Assembly (NCBI GenBank): GCA_013399115.1
Contig: VXAA01002207.1
Location: forward strand, 1-64,000
From: Anseranas semipalmata
Taxonomy: Eukaryota; Chordata; Aves; Anseriformes; Anseranatidae
DNA: 64,000 nt
Direction of reading: 5' to 3'
Shown piece by piece: positions 51,601 to 62,890 of this stretch. The translations under genes and the position numbers were made by a program. The notes under the pieces are model-generated. The model searched no databases, was not told where the DNA came from, and saw nothing but the letters and a program-made list of their open reading frames with translations. Positions within the stretch are counted from its first letter, which is position 1; every line of letters starts with the position of its first letter.

Positions 51601-52906
51601 GCGCCAGCTCTGCAGAAAGGTGTGCAAGTGCAGATCACGTAGCAACTGGGGCTGGGGCATTGCCTGCACTAGAACACAGGGAGCCTCGTGTCAGACAACA
51701 GTGCTACGGCTGTGCTGCGGAGTATTTTGGACGCTTGCACAACCTGCAGCTCATACACACCTGCTGCAAGGCCAATGTTTAGTTACCTAGTCGTAGTTTC
51801 AACATTTTTGCTCAGATTATATCATATCTTTGTTAGCCATTTTGTTCCAAAGATTTTATTTGGATACTACTAGTATTTACAACACAGAGCAGCTGCAATC
51901 AAAACCAAGTCCAGCGATGAAGGCTCAGCTTTTTTTCTCAGTCTGCTGCTCCGCTTGCCCACCTTCCGCAATTTCCCAGGTTGAAACAGCACTTCTGTCC
52001 TGCAAGAACAAGCAAGTGGGTCAGTCTCATCAGTCTGGATCACACAGGGATCTGCATCTGGCTAAGGCCTGTTCAGCGTGCCCTGTAAGGTACCAGATGG
52101 AGCTAAATGAGTGTGCAGTTTTTTTTTTGGACTACTACAACACTCGTGATGCAGCAAAGCTATTAATCAAGTTAGGAGAAGAGGCGGCGATACCATGGGA
52201 ATGTCCTTGTTACCAATGCTCAGCAGTTGTAAAACAAGCCCAGACAATTCTTCACAGTTAAGAAGAAAAAAAATAATAATAAAAAACCACTACACCATAA
52301 GAGAAATGTAAATTTTTTAGTGTTAGGCAGTCACAATCATATTTTCATATTTAAGTGGCTGGCATAGGAGGAAAACATCTTTTCTATGGCCAGTACACAA
52401 AAGTGTATTGCCTAAGACATTTTTTCTCTCTGTGAATTTTAGAAGAATAGTAGCCTGTTGCTGTATCTGTAATGCAATATTATATTTTTGAAAGAGTATC
52501 ATAATCAAACTAATCATTTCTGTTATGATCTAGACCTTTGACTGCGATGGCTGAAAGTGACAGAAGCTAATCTGAATATTAAATGCTCAACATGCTCAAA
52601 TGTTAAATGAGCGAACTCATGAGAGAGACTGGAATACAATGTAGAATTTTCTTTGTATTAAAAGGAAAACTCTTTTTGATGCTTAAATAATTATGACATT
52701 TCACTGAATAGAACAAGATATCTTGCATTTAATGCACAGTTATAGTGACATGAAAAGACTGATGGGTATTTTCATCAGTTTCTTTGAAGTTCTGTAACTT
52801 CGGACAAACAACATCATCTGCATTGGGCAGCATGAGAGAAGAAACCAGTGTACAGAAGTCACAAGCTTAACAACCTGAAGAAATTATCCTTTCTTCAAAG
52901 CTGATT

Positions 52907-52912
52907 TTTAAT
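52907..52912 (-). terminator. CARS2: Possible CARS2 poly(A) signal (ATTAAA)
   Basis: On the minus strand this reads ATTAAA, the commonest variant hexamer, 1.6 kb past the proposed CARS2 stop. The first canonical minus-strand AATAAA that I find further on is at 51855-51860. I found no AATAAA closer to the stop, so the CARS2 3' end is uncertain. Confidence 0.25.
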
Positions 52913-53199
52913 TGAATTTAGTTATAAGCACTCTCCGAGCTGCTACTCACGCCTTAGAGCAGCCAAGCCCTCCCTGCCCACGTTCCTGGTCTGGCACGGT
53001 GCGGAGATGAGGCTCGTCTGCCTCATCTCTTCTGTTGGTTTTCCTCCCACCCAGTAACCGCAGAGCTTGCTGGCTGACTTCAGCCGAGTTAACAGTCGCA
53101 TTGCATAGCGTGCGCTGTGGGGCTCCTAGCAGTTGTGGAAATCAGAGGCTGGCTAGAAAAGAGAAATTCAGATTACTCCCCCAGGTGCTCTCCAGGCAA

Positions 53200-54050
53200 G
53201 CAGGACCCAGCTGCTGGATGCTGCGTGGCCGGGGTATTTTCGGCAGCAGCCAGCCCAGCCCCGGTGCGGGCGGGCAGACGGCTGGGGAGCTCCTGGGCGA
53301 GCTGCGGGTGCTGGCAGGGGACGAGACCCGGAGGTGCCATGCCTCAGGAAACCCGGCCTTGCTCTCAAGACCTTCAGTGCACCAAAAGGAGCAACCCCGC
53401 GTGCCGTGTCGCTGTCGGGCCTCTTCTTCCAATAAAACCTTTCTGTAAAGGCTGCTGTAAGTAAAGCCATTGGCATCTTCTCTGCAGCGCTGCTGGCCCT
53501 CGCTTTGGGAACAAAGAGTGGAACCAAGGCCACGCCATGAAAGGACAGGGTGATGCTGTCAACAGAACTGCTGCAGTGGTAACAAACAGTGTAAATACTT
53601 CCCTTTATGGGGAACAGACACTGTCCTAACCTGTACGAGCACGCTACAGCAATGCAGCTCCGGCGTTCTGCTGGAATTTGAGCGCCAGACAAAGGTTTTA
53701 AAAGCCTGCCACATCTAGCCTCTGGGTGGGAACTGTAAGTACTGAAGCAGAGGGTGCTGGCTCCCTCCTGAATCACACAGGAAAAACGAGGGCCTGCGAA
53801 AGGCCAAAACCCAGCCAGCGCTGGGGAGCTGCCCAGAGGCAGCCACAGGATGCGGACAAACCCAGCAGCCTGCTCCGGCGCAGGACAACGCCGCGGGCAG
53901 CGCCAGCACCCACCTCACACGGTGCTGCAGCCAGCGGCTGAAGCTCGCGCAGCGCTCCAGGGGCGGAGGCGGCACGCCTGGGGGAGCAGTGGAAACCATC
54001 GCAGCCGTGAAGGCAGGAGCGGGGCAGCTCCGCAGATCTTCAGGCACCTG
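53200..54050. other. GC/CpG-rich patch between the convergent genes
   Basis: Two CpG clusters (about 53221-53350 and 53860-54010) in otherwise moderate-GC DNA. They cause long open frames on both strands that do not resemble any protein. The patch lies just downstream of the proposed CARS2 stop, so it is probably 3' UTR sequence or a separate regulatory element. Confidence 0.45.
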
Positions 54051-54543
54051 CACTCATTAAGCGGCAGCAGCAACAAAAGCAGGAGTCCCGCTTTGGGCGT
54101 ACGCCGCGTGTGCTCATACGTGCACGTCTGCTTAGTGCTCGGCAGCAAGCTACTCCGGGACAAGCAGGAGACAGATTATGGTGACCTTCAAGTTATTAAA
54201 TAAAAACTAAAATAAATTGAATGGGCTGAATCCTGTCTAAGGCCAATTTCTAGGAGGTTATTAAATATCCGTAAATCCCTTTAAGAACAAAACAAAACAA
54301 ATCTTCAAACGGGTCGGGGGGGCTGCAGCTGTTTTGCCAAATAGATCAAAAGGGACTGTTCTTCTCCAAGACTCTGTTTCAGTGCAGTTGTTTGGATTTG
54401 TGAGCGTTCTTGACAGATCAGCGGAGCTGAGGATTTAGCTACGTACAAACAAGGAAGCAGATGTTCCAGCTTCCCACAGGCTTCCTTTGCTTTCACAGCT
54501 GTAGCTCACCACCGCTGAGCTCTGGCCCTTAACCCAGTTTGTA

Positions 54544-54570
54544 TCAGCACACTCGCTTCCACGTGAAATC
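54544..54570 (-). CDS. CARS2: Proposed CARS2 terminal coding exon, eight codons plus stop
   Basis: After CAGCTGCCTCAG the frame left by the previous exon (phase 0) reads DFTWKRVC then TGA (54546-54544). Cysteinyl-tRNA synthetases end with a tail in which an Asp just after the IxIK/ITLE strand is followed by a Thr-Trp pair. This exon keeps both the Asp and TW, directly after GIHIK. I chose it over all other TW-containing minus-strand frames in the 6 kb downstream because only here do acceptor, phase, Asp and TW agree. The tail is much shorter than the mammalian one. The intron to the previous exon is 981 bases. Confidence 0.6.
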   Translation of the reverse strand, partial: DFTWKRVC

Positions 54571-57500
54571 CTGAGGCAGCTGACCACATCTCATGCTTGC
54601 TTTTAATAGGTGTGTTGACAAATGACAGCTCTCACGTTCAGCAATTAAAGGGGATGTATGCTGTCACTCCCTAATGTAATTGTGCTTTATGCCCTCCCAC
54701 TGGTAAAATGATGCAAGGAGACTGTGCAAGGCTCAAAACAGAAGCAAGGAGCAGCGTCAATTGGAGGCAGGAAGAAGGATGCTGAGCAGAACGCGGAGGA
54801 TTATTCTGCACGTGAGGAAGACTGAACTAACAGCTGAAGCTGAGGTGAAAAGGGCAGTGAAGCAGGAGGAACTGGAAGAAGCAGCGCACTGAAGAAATAA
54901 CATAACATCTTGAAACCAAGAGGAGACAGTAAGCCAACAAAGGGATTTCTCTTGAGGGGGAGACACAGCTCGGGTAATGAAGAAGAACGGTGGCATTAGG
55001 AACAGACTAAAGCAGAAAGCACCACGGAGAGAGGAGCGCTACAGGAACCTCACAAAGTACTTATGGCTCAGGAACAGCTAGGAATGGGCCTGCCAAAGAC
55101 CAAAGAGGCTTTCTTGTGAGGACTTACTTTTTTGGTGGGGAAATGTGGGAAGGTAGAGGGAAGGCATTATTTTTGTAAGTCATCTCCGTTTACTCTCCAG
55201 TTCCTCTGCAATCTTCTTAAAAATAGCACACATTACTCCTAGCCCTTCTTGTGTGTTAAACTTGGACAGTTTAGGAATTTCTGAACATGAAGGGATTTCC
55301 AGTAGCAAAATAACACTCCCTTAGTAACTGCAGAAGTAGCTATAGCTTGCATGGAGACTTGGGGTTGAGGGGAGCAGAAGAGAAGGGCAGCAGTACCATC
55401 AGGCAAGAGCTCAACTTCTACCTCCTGCTGCTGCGGCTGTACAGGACGCAGGGCACGATACTGAAAGCTGCTGATGGGGCACGAGGGACAAAAATAAACA
55501 CTGCCTTGCAAAAACACTGATGGGCTCACAAAGCCAGTAACTGTCTTTTACCTTTATGTGGATTCCAAAGGCAGCAAGGTCTCCTCGCAGACTGTCACAA
55601 GCCTCCAGGAGGGGTTTTCTCTCCTGCATTAGCTGCCGCCTCTTTTCCTTCTGTTCTTGTTTTGGTCCTTTTGATCCCGCGGCACCTTCTTCCATTTGCG
55701 TAGTTTCTGTTGCTTCTGGCAGAGCAAGAGCATAATTACGGACCTTCGTACGGAAGCTTACAAGCTCATCCATCACATTGGAGAGCATAGCCGAGTTTCC
55801 TCCTCCCACAGCAACCTATAAATCAAACACATTGTTTTAAAAACATCTGAGAATGATTTCAAAATCAATCACAATTCAGTAGCGTACACTAAGGCCTTCC
55901 CTGTCACCTCTCACGGTTATGCATCCTCCATTATAGCGGCATGATTAAAACACCACAACCTCCACTCGTGCTGGCCAGAAGGTACAGCCCAGTCACACTC
56001 TGAAGCAGTCCAGCGCACTCCTGCGCAGGATGGTGTCTATCTAGGAGCAGAAGGTACTCGTGTGAACATAACGTGCTGCATAATCCAGCTGTGGAACTCA
56101 TCGCCACAGGAAACCTCCTAGATGCCAGAAGCGTGCATAAATTAAAAAGGGATTAGACAAATTAATGGAAGAAAGGCCTGGCAACAGCTGTCAGCCCAAC
56201 AATGAAAAGCCAGCCTCCGACTCAGACAGCCCCTCGGCCGTAAACTCCTGAAGAGCGAGAGCGCGCGCCAGCCTCTCAGCCTGCCTCTGAACTCCAGCCC
56301 CTCTTCAGGAAACACAAACAAGGCAAATGAAGCATTTTCGCTTTACATCTCCAGGTTGCCCTTTCTCCTTGCACAGAAGAAGCAGCCGTCACTGTGCAAA
56401 ACAGATAACTTTGGTTGCTGCTTGGGCAGCTCAGAGCTTCCTCAGCCTACTGCACCTTGACGGAAGCCCAGCCTGCAGCCACCACAGCAAGCGAGCCGCC
56501 TCGCTATTCCTAGAGGGTCCCGCGCCGGTGGCTGGGACGCGAGCTCAGGTGCTACCAGAAGAGAAGCACTAATCACCGGCTCCGGCACAGGCTCAAGGTC
56601 CGCGGTCTTGCTCTCAACAGGGAAAACATTCCCATTTCTCATTAGAGGCAAGCTCCTAAGGGGGAGGAAAAGGACAAATCTACAACAAACAAGAAAATGT
56701 GGTCACGGTATTTTATCACCAAGATGCAAGGGGGGGAGCAGACAGCGTAGCAGTGAAATGTAAAGCACACCAGTGCCCGAGGGTGAGGTAGCTGGCAGTG
56801 ACACTTGACTGGGAGCAGGAGAGCAGCTGAGTAATTAAAGCCAGAGGGGACTGCATTTAGTCACACAACAGCAGGATGGAAATGAAAGGGAGTCATTTCG
56901 GAGGTCACTGACTGAAGCAAACAACTAAAGAGGAGGAGGAGGAGGTGAGGAGGAAGCTATTTAAGTGGTAGAGCTCGAGATACTCAATGCTCTCAATGAT
57001 AGTAAAAGGCAGCAAATTCCCCAAACTTTCAAATGATGTAAACATACTAAAGAAGAAGCTTATGAGAATGAAGAAGGTAATAAATCTAAGTGCCAGGAAT
57101 GCCCCATTGTAACCTGGGGCAGGGAAAAGAGCAGGCTAAATGCTTAAATGCAGAAGGGAGAGCAAAGATGAATGATGAGAGGGGATAAGAAGCACGCCTC
57201 TACAGACGCCACTGCCAAAGTTCAAACGAGGCTCTTATTCATGACACAAAGCCAAAATCCTCCAGAAGGAGGGACAGCTTCGGAAATCGGATCAGTTCAT
57301 CTTCTATGTAAAACACTGTACAGACTCTCAGGGCTGATCTCGATTTTCTTCTTCTATAGCACCAACCAATCCAAAGGGCTCATAAGAAGTTTTATAAGGA
57401 AACATGGTCCTTGTCTATCCCCCAGCTATCAGCTGTTACACCTGGGATAGGGTGCTCCTCAGGAGAGCTAAAGCCCTTGCCTTTGCTCACCGGCTCTCCA

Positions 57501-60500
57501 GAGGCACGATGGCTTCACTCATCGGCTGATGAGCAAGGCTGCCTACGAGAGGAACATTTACAAGACTTCTGTCTGGTTAGTGACGTCTTTCAGAAACGTA
57601 AGATGGATTCACCTTACCTGCCTGTGGTTGTCTAGGCTCCTTCTCTAGCCATTGGAGAGAGAGAGACAGGTAGTTCTTACTCAGATGATTGTATGAAATA
57701 AGACTATTGCAGGAGCATAGGCAGCTACGTTAGACTACAAGGCTCATTAGCCAAGATGAATCGCATCCTAAAAGCGAGACAGATCCACAGGCTATGTGCA
57801 AGCATCCGACTGAAGAAGGCCCAAACACTGCTCCCAGTAGCCTCTACATTAGTTTGTTAGCACAGCAGCGGCCCGGCCAAACTGGCCACGTGCCGGGATG
57901 CTGGGATGCGTGGAGGCCAGGGAGCGTGCCCAGCGAGGCGAGTACCTGTGGCCACCTTGCTAAGGGGCAAGAGGGGTTAGTGGCCAGGTCGTGCTCTGAG
58001 CTGTTCTGGCTTGGCCTGGAGGATGGAGAACGATCCCTGGCCCATTTTAGTTACTGTGGTAGCCCACGGACCTTTCTGGTGTCTTGAGTAAGAAATCAAC
58101 ACTTATTGATTCAGTTATTTGAAGATAAAAGGAAAAAGCAGAGAGACAGAGGAGGACCCGACGTGCTGCTCCTTCCTTCCCGTCTACCTCACACCAACAT
58201 CTTCTGCTGGCCCTGATACCCCCGAAACTAGCACAGCACACAAAAAAGAAAAGCATTAAGCTCCCTCCCCTCAGCCAACCTCAGCTGAAGGCAGAGCAGC
58301 CCCTTTCTCCTCACCTTGGCTTTCTGCACAGGAGCTGAGCCCTGGCTCCTGCTGTGCAGGGAGATATTCGTACAGCTACCAAAGTCAGCCTGGACACAAC
58401 CATCAGAAAAAGTGGAAGAGCCAGGGAAAAGACAGATACGTAACAGTACCAACTTACAGGCCTCCAGTGCTAACTTTTTCTCATTTCATTCCTCAAACTT
58501 TCGTTTCTACAACATGATTGCTGCAGAAGTCACACAGGAATACCCAAAGGAAGAGAAAAGCCCCTATTGTGTTTTATCCTTTTCTGCCTGCTCAGATGCT
58601 CTCCTAAAACATCACAGCAGAAACCACAAGCGATGCAGGAAGGTTTACTAAAACCATAAATAACTTCGTTACATCTGACACTTTTAGAAAGTGTTCTACA
58701 GAACAGAATGCTGGCACTGTTACTATATACTAGTGCATACAGATGAGGTGTTTCATACCTGTCTTTCTTCAAAGGACATCCCGAGGGCATTAAAAAAGCC
58801 TTCTATATAGGAAATAATGCTTCCATACACAACAGAGCTTCTGGGAGATCCAACATCCTGTTTAAAAAACACTCAAAAGAGATTGTCCAGTCAATATATA
58901 TTACAGAACTCAGCATCTCTCGCTAGCCCAGTCCACAAGGGAAAACTATCACTAATTATATAGATCCACCTCTACCAGTAAAACCTGCCCAGACGGGAAC
59001 TTTTACACAGCTATAAAAGCACCTTCAGCGATTTCCCCCTCGCAGCACAAAGGGAAAAGATGCAAGTAAAGGGGGGAGGGGAAGAGCTTATTACCAGCAC
59101 GCACAGCGAGGAGGAGAGATGCGTGAAACCACAATGCATTACAAGCGCACAGTAAATTAGACCTAAAAATAGCACTTCTGTGCATGGAGGGGCTGTGCGT
59201 ATGAAAACCAAATAAAAAGAACAAAATCACAGCTTCAAGGGCATCCTTAAAATAAATGACAAAAAACCTTTTTTGAGTGTCTTATTGATTTAAACAACAC
59301 GAAGACTGCTTTGAGATTGCTTATGGCGTTTCGTCATGCCCCGGTAGCACCAGCAACCGGCAGCAGCAGCGGTGGACTAGTGTTTAAGAACACAGGTATT
59401 TATTTCTTTCCTCCATATTTCTTTCACTTAACAAAAAAAAAACACGAAAATCAAGATTAAGTGACAGACTGAGAAGACATTTAAGGGACTAACACTTGCC
59501 TAAAAAAAAAAAAAAAAAAAAAAGGATAATGATATAAACAGCCAAATTAGCAGCTGGTACTAGATTTTATATGGTATCTCCATTAGGGTCTGAGATAAGT
59601 CATAACCTCAAATTTGCAAAAGATCTGAACTGGAAGGGGCTGAAGTGAACTGTTGAGGAAAAAAAACAGAAACATGCCAACTAGGATAAAAATTATGAGA
59701 AGGCTGAAAAGAGGAGTGAGTTACGTTTATGTGAATTCACTCAGTTCTTAAGGAGAAAAGGCACACGCACATTGACTAGGAGGGAAAACTTAAAAAGCTG
59801 GACTGCTTCCAGACGAGCTCCCTTAGGGCACCAAGGCACCTGACTCAGCTGCCCCTCAAATACCCCACCCAATTCTTAACATGAAGACTGACAAAATGAA
59901 TTCGGAGAAAATGAGCAGTGACCAGCAAGATGAGGCTACTTTTATTTAAGGAGCAGTAATGCTATTACAGATCCCAACTGCAAACTGGCTCAAGGCAGGG
60001 ATCTGTTCAAAGAGTCATTTTGTAGCGAAAGGGGACAGATGAGGCTGAAGAGCGAGTTTAAAATCAGCGCCAAAACAAGACCAGGAGGAGGCAGGATTTT
60101 TAAACCAATGAGCAAATTCCCTCTTAAAATTGGCTAATACTATATACTCAACACCTCCTTCAGAGCACAAAAAAGGTGGACACCATGAAACCAGCAATTA
60201 AGGAGCACAGCAACAAGGCTGAGCTGTTCGCCTTGAGCGAGAACGGGAGGTGTTGGTCAAACAGAACAAGCCTTCAGACTGTGCTGATTGCTCGGGTCTT
60301 GTCCTTTCCAGATGCTTCCTTTGTGTCAGCCTCGAGGGACCTTAACAGGGTCTCCATTTGCCAAAAGTCACTTGAAGATGGGGACTTGTGCAGGCACGCG
60401 AGGCCACAGTTATCATTTGCCAACAGCAGAAGACCCCTGCTCCTCAAAGCTGAGCCCACCACCACGACCACTCGTGCACCTGCAACTCACTGCACCTGCC

Positions 60501-62890
60501 TGCCAAAGCCCCCATAGAAATGGCCACCACCCACATCCCCGTTAAGGCCGATTTCTCTGCGTGGATACTAAGCAAAGAAGCACGGTAAGACCGTAAAACC
60601 AGCATTAAAATTAGCAGCATGTCACAGTGGCTTCAGGCCTTTCAAAAACCTGAGGTATAAATAATATAGGGCAGCAGACCAGAGACATACTTTGGACACA
60701 GCGAAGCATAATACAATAGTCATATATAATTCCTGCAGTACAGTCGGGACGAATGGGTACCATTAAGGTCAACAATTTATGGAGCTTTGTTTCTGCTGGT
60801 TTCTTGTGTGAACAATAAACTAATCTGTCTGCATTAAACAGTAGGACAGTGGACAGCTGTCATTTTCTGATCTCTGTATCCTAATGGGTTACCTTAGTAA
60901 CAGCCTTAAGCTGTCTGTTGCCATGGTGAATGAGGTCCATAATTGCTGCAACAGCCCTGGAGGTGTCAAAGTCATCTGCAAACGCAGCCTTCACATTTAC
61001 TTTTGTGTTGGCTAGCCTTCAAGAAGAAAAGGTAACGTTTAAGATAAGACAAACAAGATGCCAGCAGTACGCTGAATTCATCAGCTATTCAGCCAGGAGG
61101 AGTCATCAAAAGGACACTGTCATTTCCTTCTTAGCTGTTCTGTGAGGGGAGATGCTACACTGATCAGGAGAGAACACATTTTTCAGTTGCAAAGGGAAAA
61201 ACTTGACGCCTGTCAAAATCCAAAGTGCTACATCCGTTCAGTAAATACATCGTTAATCACAGGAACCAACAACAGCAGAGCAATGCTTGCCTTAATCGCT
61301 TAAAAACAGATGGAAAATGAGCTTGATATTAAGCACATTAACCATTTTGCTAAGTCCTTTTTTCCTAGCAGCCCATTTTTCACACCAGGGGTACACTTCT
61401 CTCCCGAAGCCACGTCACGCGTTCCACAGTAAAGCCAAAGGAGCAGAGTTACTTGGGGAACCTCAAGCTATCCTAGTACCTCCGGGGCTCTCCTTAACCC
61501 TGTTTTGCCCGTTTCCAAGTGCCTCTCTCAGATATCAGATGGCTGCTACCCTAAATCCATTTGACTCAAAGCTCTTTCCCCTTCTCCTTTCAGTATCTAC
61601 TGCCTTCCAAAATAAGAACTTTGTTCCACCTTGGGTGTCTTTACATTTAGCGATACACAAGTTTTGCCCTCTCTTATGTCCTCCACTGACACTCCACTTC
61701 AACTTCCTTACATGCCTCACACCTCGAAGCCTTATCCCTCGACAGCAAGTCTCCTGCAGCCTCCAGCTGAAGGACAGCTGAAGCTGTCAAATATCACAAG
61801 TAGTTAATTCTTCCTGCCCTCCCTGTAACACGCTCCAGCGCTCCTTACAAGCCATACTGGTACAGCCGCAAGCTCTTCAATAACGAGGTGCATGCACCAC
61901 GAAGAAACTCTCTCGCTTCTACAGCACAGACCATCTTCGCCTCTGATCGCACCCCTCAGGGCTGCTTGTACGTGTGTCACTTCTGAGCATTCGTTGCCCC
62001 TCCTACCCTAACTCCAGAGCACTGCACTCCTCGGCTTGGCACCCAACACGAACCACATCTCTCCATTTGGGCAACCTGGTCTAGTGGAAGGTGTCCCTGC
62101 CCATGGCAGGGGGTTGGAACTAGGTCACCCTTACAGGTCCTTTCCAACCCAAACCATTCCGTGATTCTAGAAGACGATCCAATTTTCATAAGGAACTCCA
62201 AAAGAGATTTTCCTCATCGTTGTCAGGGTCCCAACAACCAGAACTACTTCTTTCTCTATGAAATCCACCTTGACCAGTTTCTGAGCAACCCTTTGCTGAC
62301 TCACACCAGAATGTCAGCCAGTTTGACTACAAGCTCACATGCCCAAGGCATATTACTTTCCAGTTGTCCTCCTTCTTCTTCATTTGCTAACACACAGTTC
62401 TTCTTCCGTCCTGGGTAGCTTTGCAACTTCAGTCATAGCTTTTCCTTCCACATCGGTCAGGAGGTGCAAATCTGTCTATGTTAGGTCAGGCACACTAGAT
62501 AAGTAGCATGGATTTTACAAATACAATGAACTAAGTATAGAAGACTGAGGAAAAACAGCTGGCTAGAAAAATAAGGAAAAAAGCTACCCTTGGTGAGGGG
62601 TGGCAGGGAAGGCTGCTTCTCAGCCCTTCTTCTTCTGCTGCTTCTTAAACAGAACTCAGTATGCTACAAAGTTCAGCCCTCTGAGCCTGTCAGCAATTTG
62701 CAAATTATTGCTCACATAATCACAATCTCTAGATACAGGAAGCACACTTACCTTTCCCACAGTATATCTTCTCTAACAGGGTCACATACCAGCTGTCCTT
62801 TTATATAAGCATTTGCATCTCTAATAAATGAGGAGATTGCCTGAAGAAGGTGCTTTGCATCATTCATGGTCTCCTCACTAAATTCTACTG
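54544..62890 (-). CDS. CARS2: Mitochondrial cysteinyl-tRNA synthetase, last five coding exons
   Basis: CARS2 charges mitochondrial tRNA-Cys with cysteine and also makes cysteine persulfides. It is a class I synthetase. The window holds the C-terminal helical anticodon-binding part: exons 62890-62752, 61016-60893, 58857-58759, 55815-55552 and 54570-54544 in transcription order. All boundaries are GT-AG and phases join, giving 216 complete residues to a TGA. Landmarks: ending [16 protein letters not shown] (31-46), [12 protein letters not shown] (57-68), a [16 protein letters not shown] helix in the third exon, [20 protein letters not shown] (136-155) and [20 protein letters not shown] (186-205). 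DDFDT and the EACD-LR--L---GI tail are standard in cysteinyl-tRNA synthetases. The catalytic domain with the zinc site, HIGH and KMSKS lies beyond the right edge. It is convergent with NAXD, as in other vertebrates. Confidence 0.93.
54571..55551 (-). other. CARS2: CARS2 last intron, 1.0 kb
   Basis: Donor GTAAAA after the AAG codon at 55552 and acceptor CTGCCTCAG at 54571. If this splice were skipped the frame would continue past GIHIK for about 47 more codons of unconserved sequence. Confidence 0.6.
55552..55815 (-). CDS. CARS2: CARS2 exon, C-terminal helix bundle with an expanded linker
   Basis: Eighty-eight codons, phase 0 at both ends, acceptor TTTATAG. It encodes [20 protein letters not shown], a Lys/Glu/Gln-rich stretch (about residues 157-184, with [19 protein letters not shown]), then [20 protein letters not shown] and HIK. 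The flanking helices match the CysRS C-terminal domain. From memory, the mammalian linker between the ALAxPEAT and PLLEACD motifs is much shorter, so the charged stretch is an insertion of about 15-20 residues. Confidence 0.93.
56081..56180 (+). mobile_element. Old CR1-like fragment
   Basis: CTGTGGAACTCATCGCCACAGG and the following AAAAAGGGATTAGACAAATT and ATGGAAGAAAGG are typical of older CR1 3' regions found in birds and reptiles. The 3' terminal repeats are not recognisable. Confidence 0.6.
56930..56955. repeat. (GGA)n-rich stretch
   Basis: Imperfect AGGAGGAGGAGGAGGTGAGGAGGAAG inside the CARS2 intron. Confidence 0.7.
58759..58857 (-). CDS. CARS2: CARS2 exon (IISYIEGFF helix)
   Basis: Thirty-three codons in phase 0: [20 protein letters not shown] then [13 protein letters not shown]. 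SPxxxxxxIISYxExFFxxxG is the recognisable CARS2 helix following the anticodon-binding core. Acceptor TTTAAACAG at 58858, donor GTATGA. Confidence 0.93.
58858..60892 (-). other. CARS2: CARS2 intron, 2.0 kb
   Basis: No mobile element recognised. A run of 22 A lies at 59502-59523. Open frames of 60-110 codons around 60176-60517 are on the opposite strand and resemble nothing known. Confidence 0.85.
59502..59523. repeat. Poly-A run (22 A)
   Basis: Uninterrupted A run in a CARS2 intron. It could be the tail of an ancient retroposed sequence, but no body is recognisable before it. Confidence 0.85.
60893..61016 (-). CDS. CARS2: CARS2 exon (ADDFDT motif)
   Basis: One base completes Arg46, then [40 protein letters not shown] and K. 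The A-ADDFDT motif is nearly invariant in cysteinyl-tRNA synthetases and lies at the start of the C-terminal helical domain. Acceptor TTCTTGAAG is slightly unusual (AAG rather than CAG or TAG); donor GTAACC. Ends in phase 0. Confidence 0.95.
61017..62751 (-). other. CARS2: CARS2 intron, 1.7 kb, with one CR1 fragment
   Basis: Donor GTAAGT and acceptor TTGAAG. The CR1 tail at about 62066-62170 lies in it. An opposite-strand frame of 154 codons at 61317-61781 has no family resemblance. Confidence 0.85.
62066..62170 (+). mobile_element. CR1 LINE 3'-end fragment
   Basis: Carries GGGCAACCTGGTCTAGTGGA, CCCTGCCCATGGCAGGGGGT, AGGTCCTTTCCAACCC and ATTCCGTGATTCTAGA. It belongs to the same CR1 subfamily as the copy at 21536-21660. 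It is inserted antisense to CARS2. Confidence 0.92.
62752..62890 (-). CDS. CARS2: CARS2 exon (most upstream in window)
   Basis: Starts with two bases of a split codon after a T-rich acceptor (TTTTTTTTTTCTTAG), then [40 protein letters not shown] and DILWE, ending with two bases of Arg46. GQLVC-P and LWER match the CARS2 segment just before the ADDFDT exon. Donor GTAAGT. The preceding exon must end in phase 1 and lies beyond the window. Confidence 0.93.

Larger units (their letters stand above)
48651..54543. other. Region between the convergent NAXD and CARS2 stop codons
   Basis: About 5.9 kb. Its right part should be CARS2 3' UTR on the minus strand. I see no CR1 and no sure gene. There is a GC-rich patch at about 53200-54050. 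Two minus-strand open frames follow possible splice acceptors (50708-50421 and 48847-48746), but neither is convincing. The 202-codon minus frame at 53168-53776 lies in the GC-rich patch and looks like chance. Confidence 0.6.
55816..58758 (-). other. CARS2: CARS2 intron, 2.9 kb
   Basis: Donor GTATGA and acceptor TTTATAG. Contains an old CR1-like fragment at about 56081-56180 and a GGA-rich stretch at about 56930-56955. Moderate GC with short chance open frames on both strands. Confidence 0.85.

Noticed and set aside
53142..53213. Alternative CARS2 terminal exon with an ESTWGS motif
   Set aside because: It has the Ser-Thr-Trp but lacks the expected Asp after the junction, and its acceptor tract is weak; the exon at 54570-54544 fits better.
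53168..53776. 202-codon minus-strand open frame
   Set aside because: It lies in GC-rich DNA where stop codons are rare, has overlapping open frames on both strands, and shows no domain or conserved-looking pattern.
61317..61781. 154-codon plus-strand open frame
   Set aside because: It is antisense within a CARS2 intron, Ser/Pro/Leu-rich by chance, with no family resemblance.
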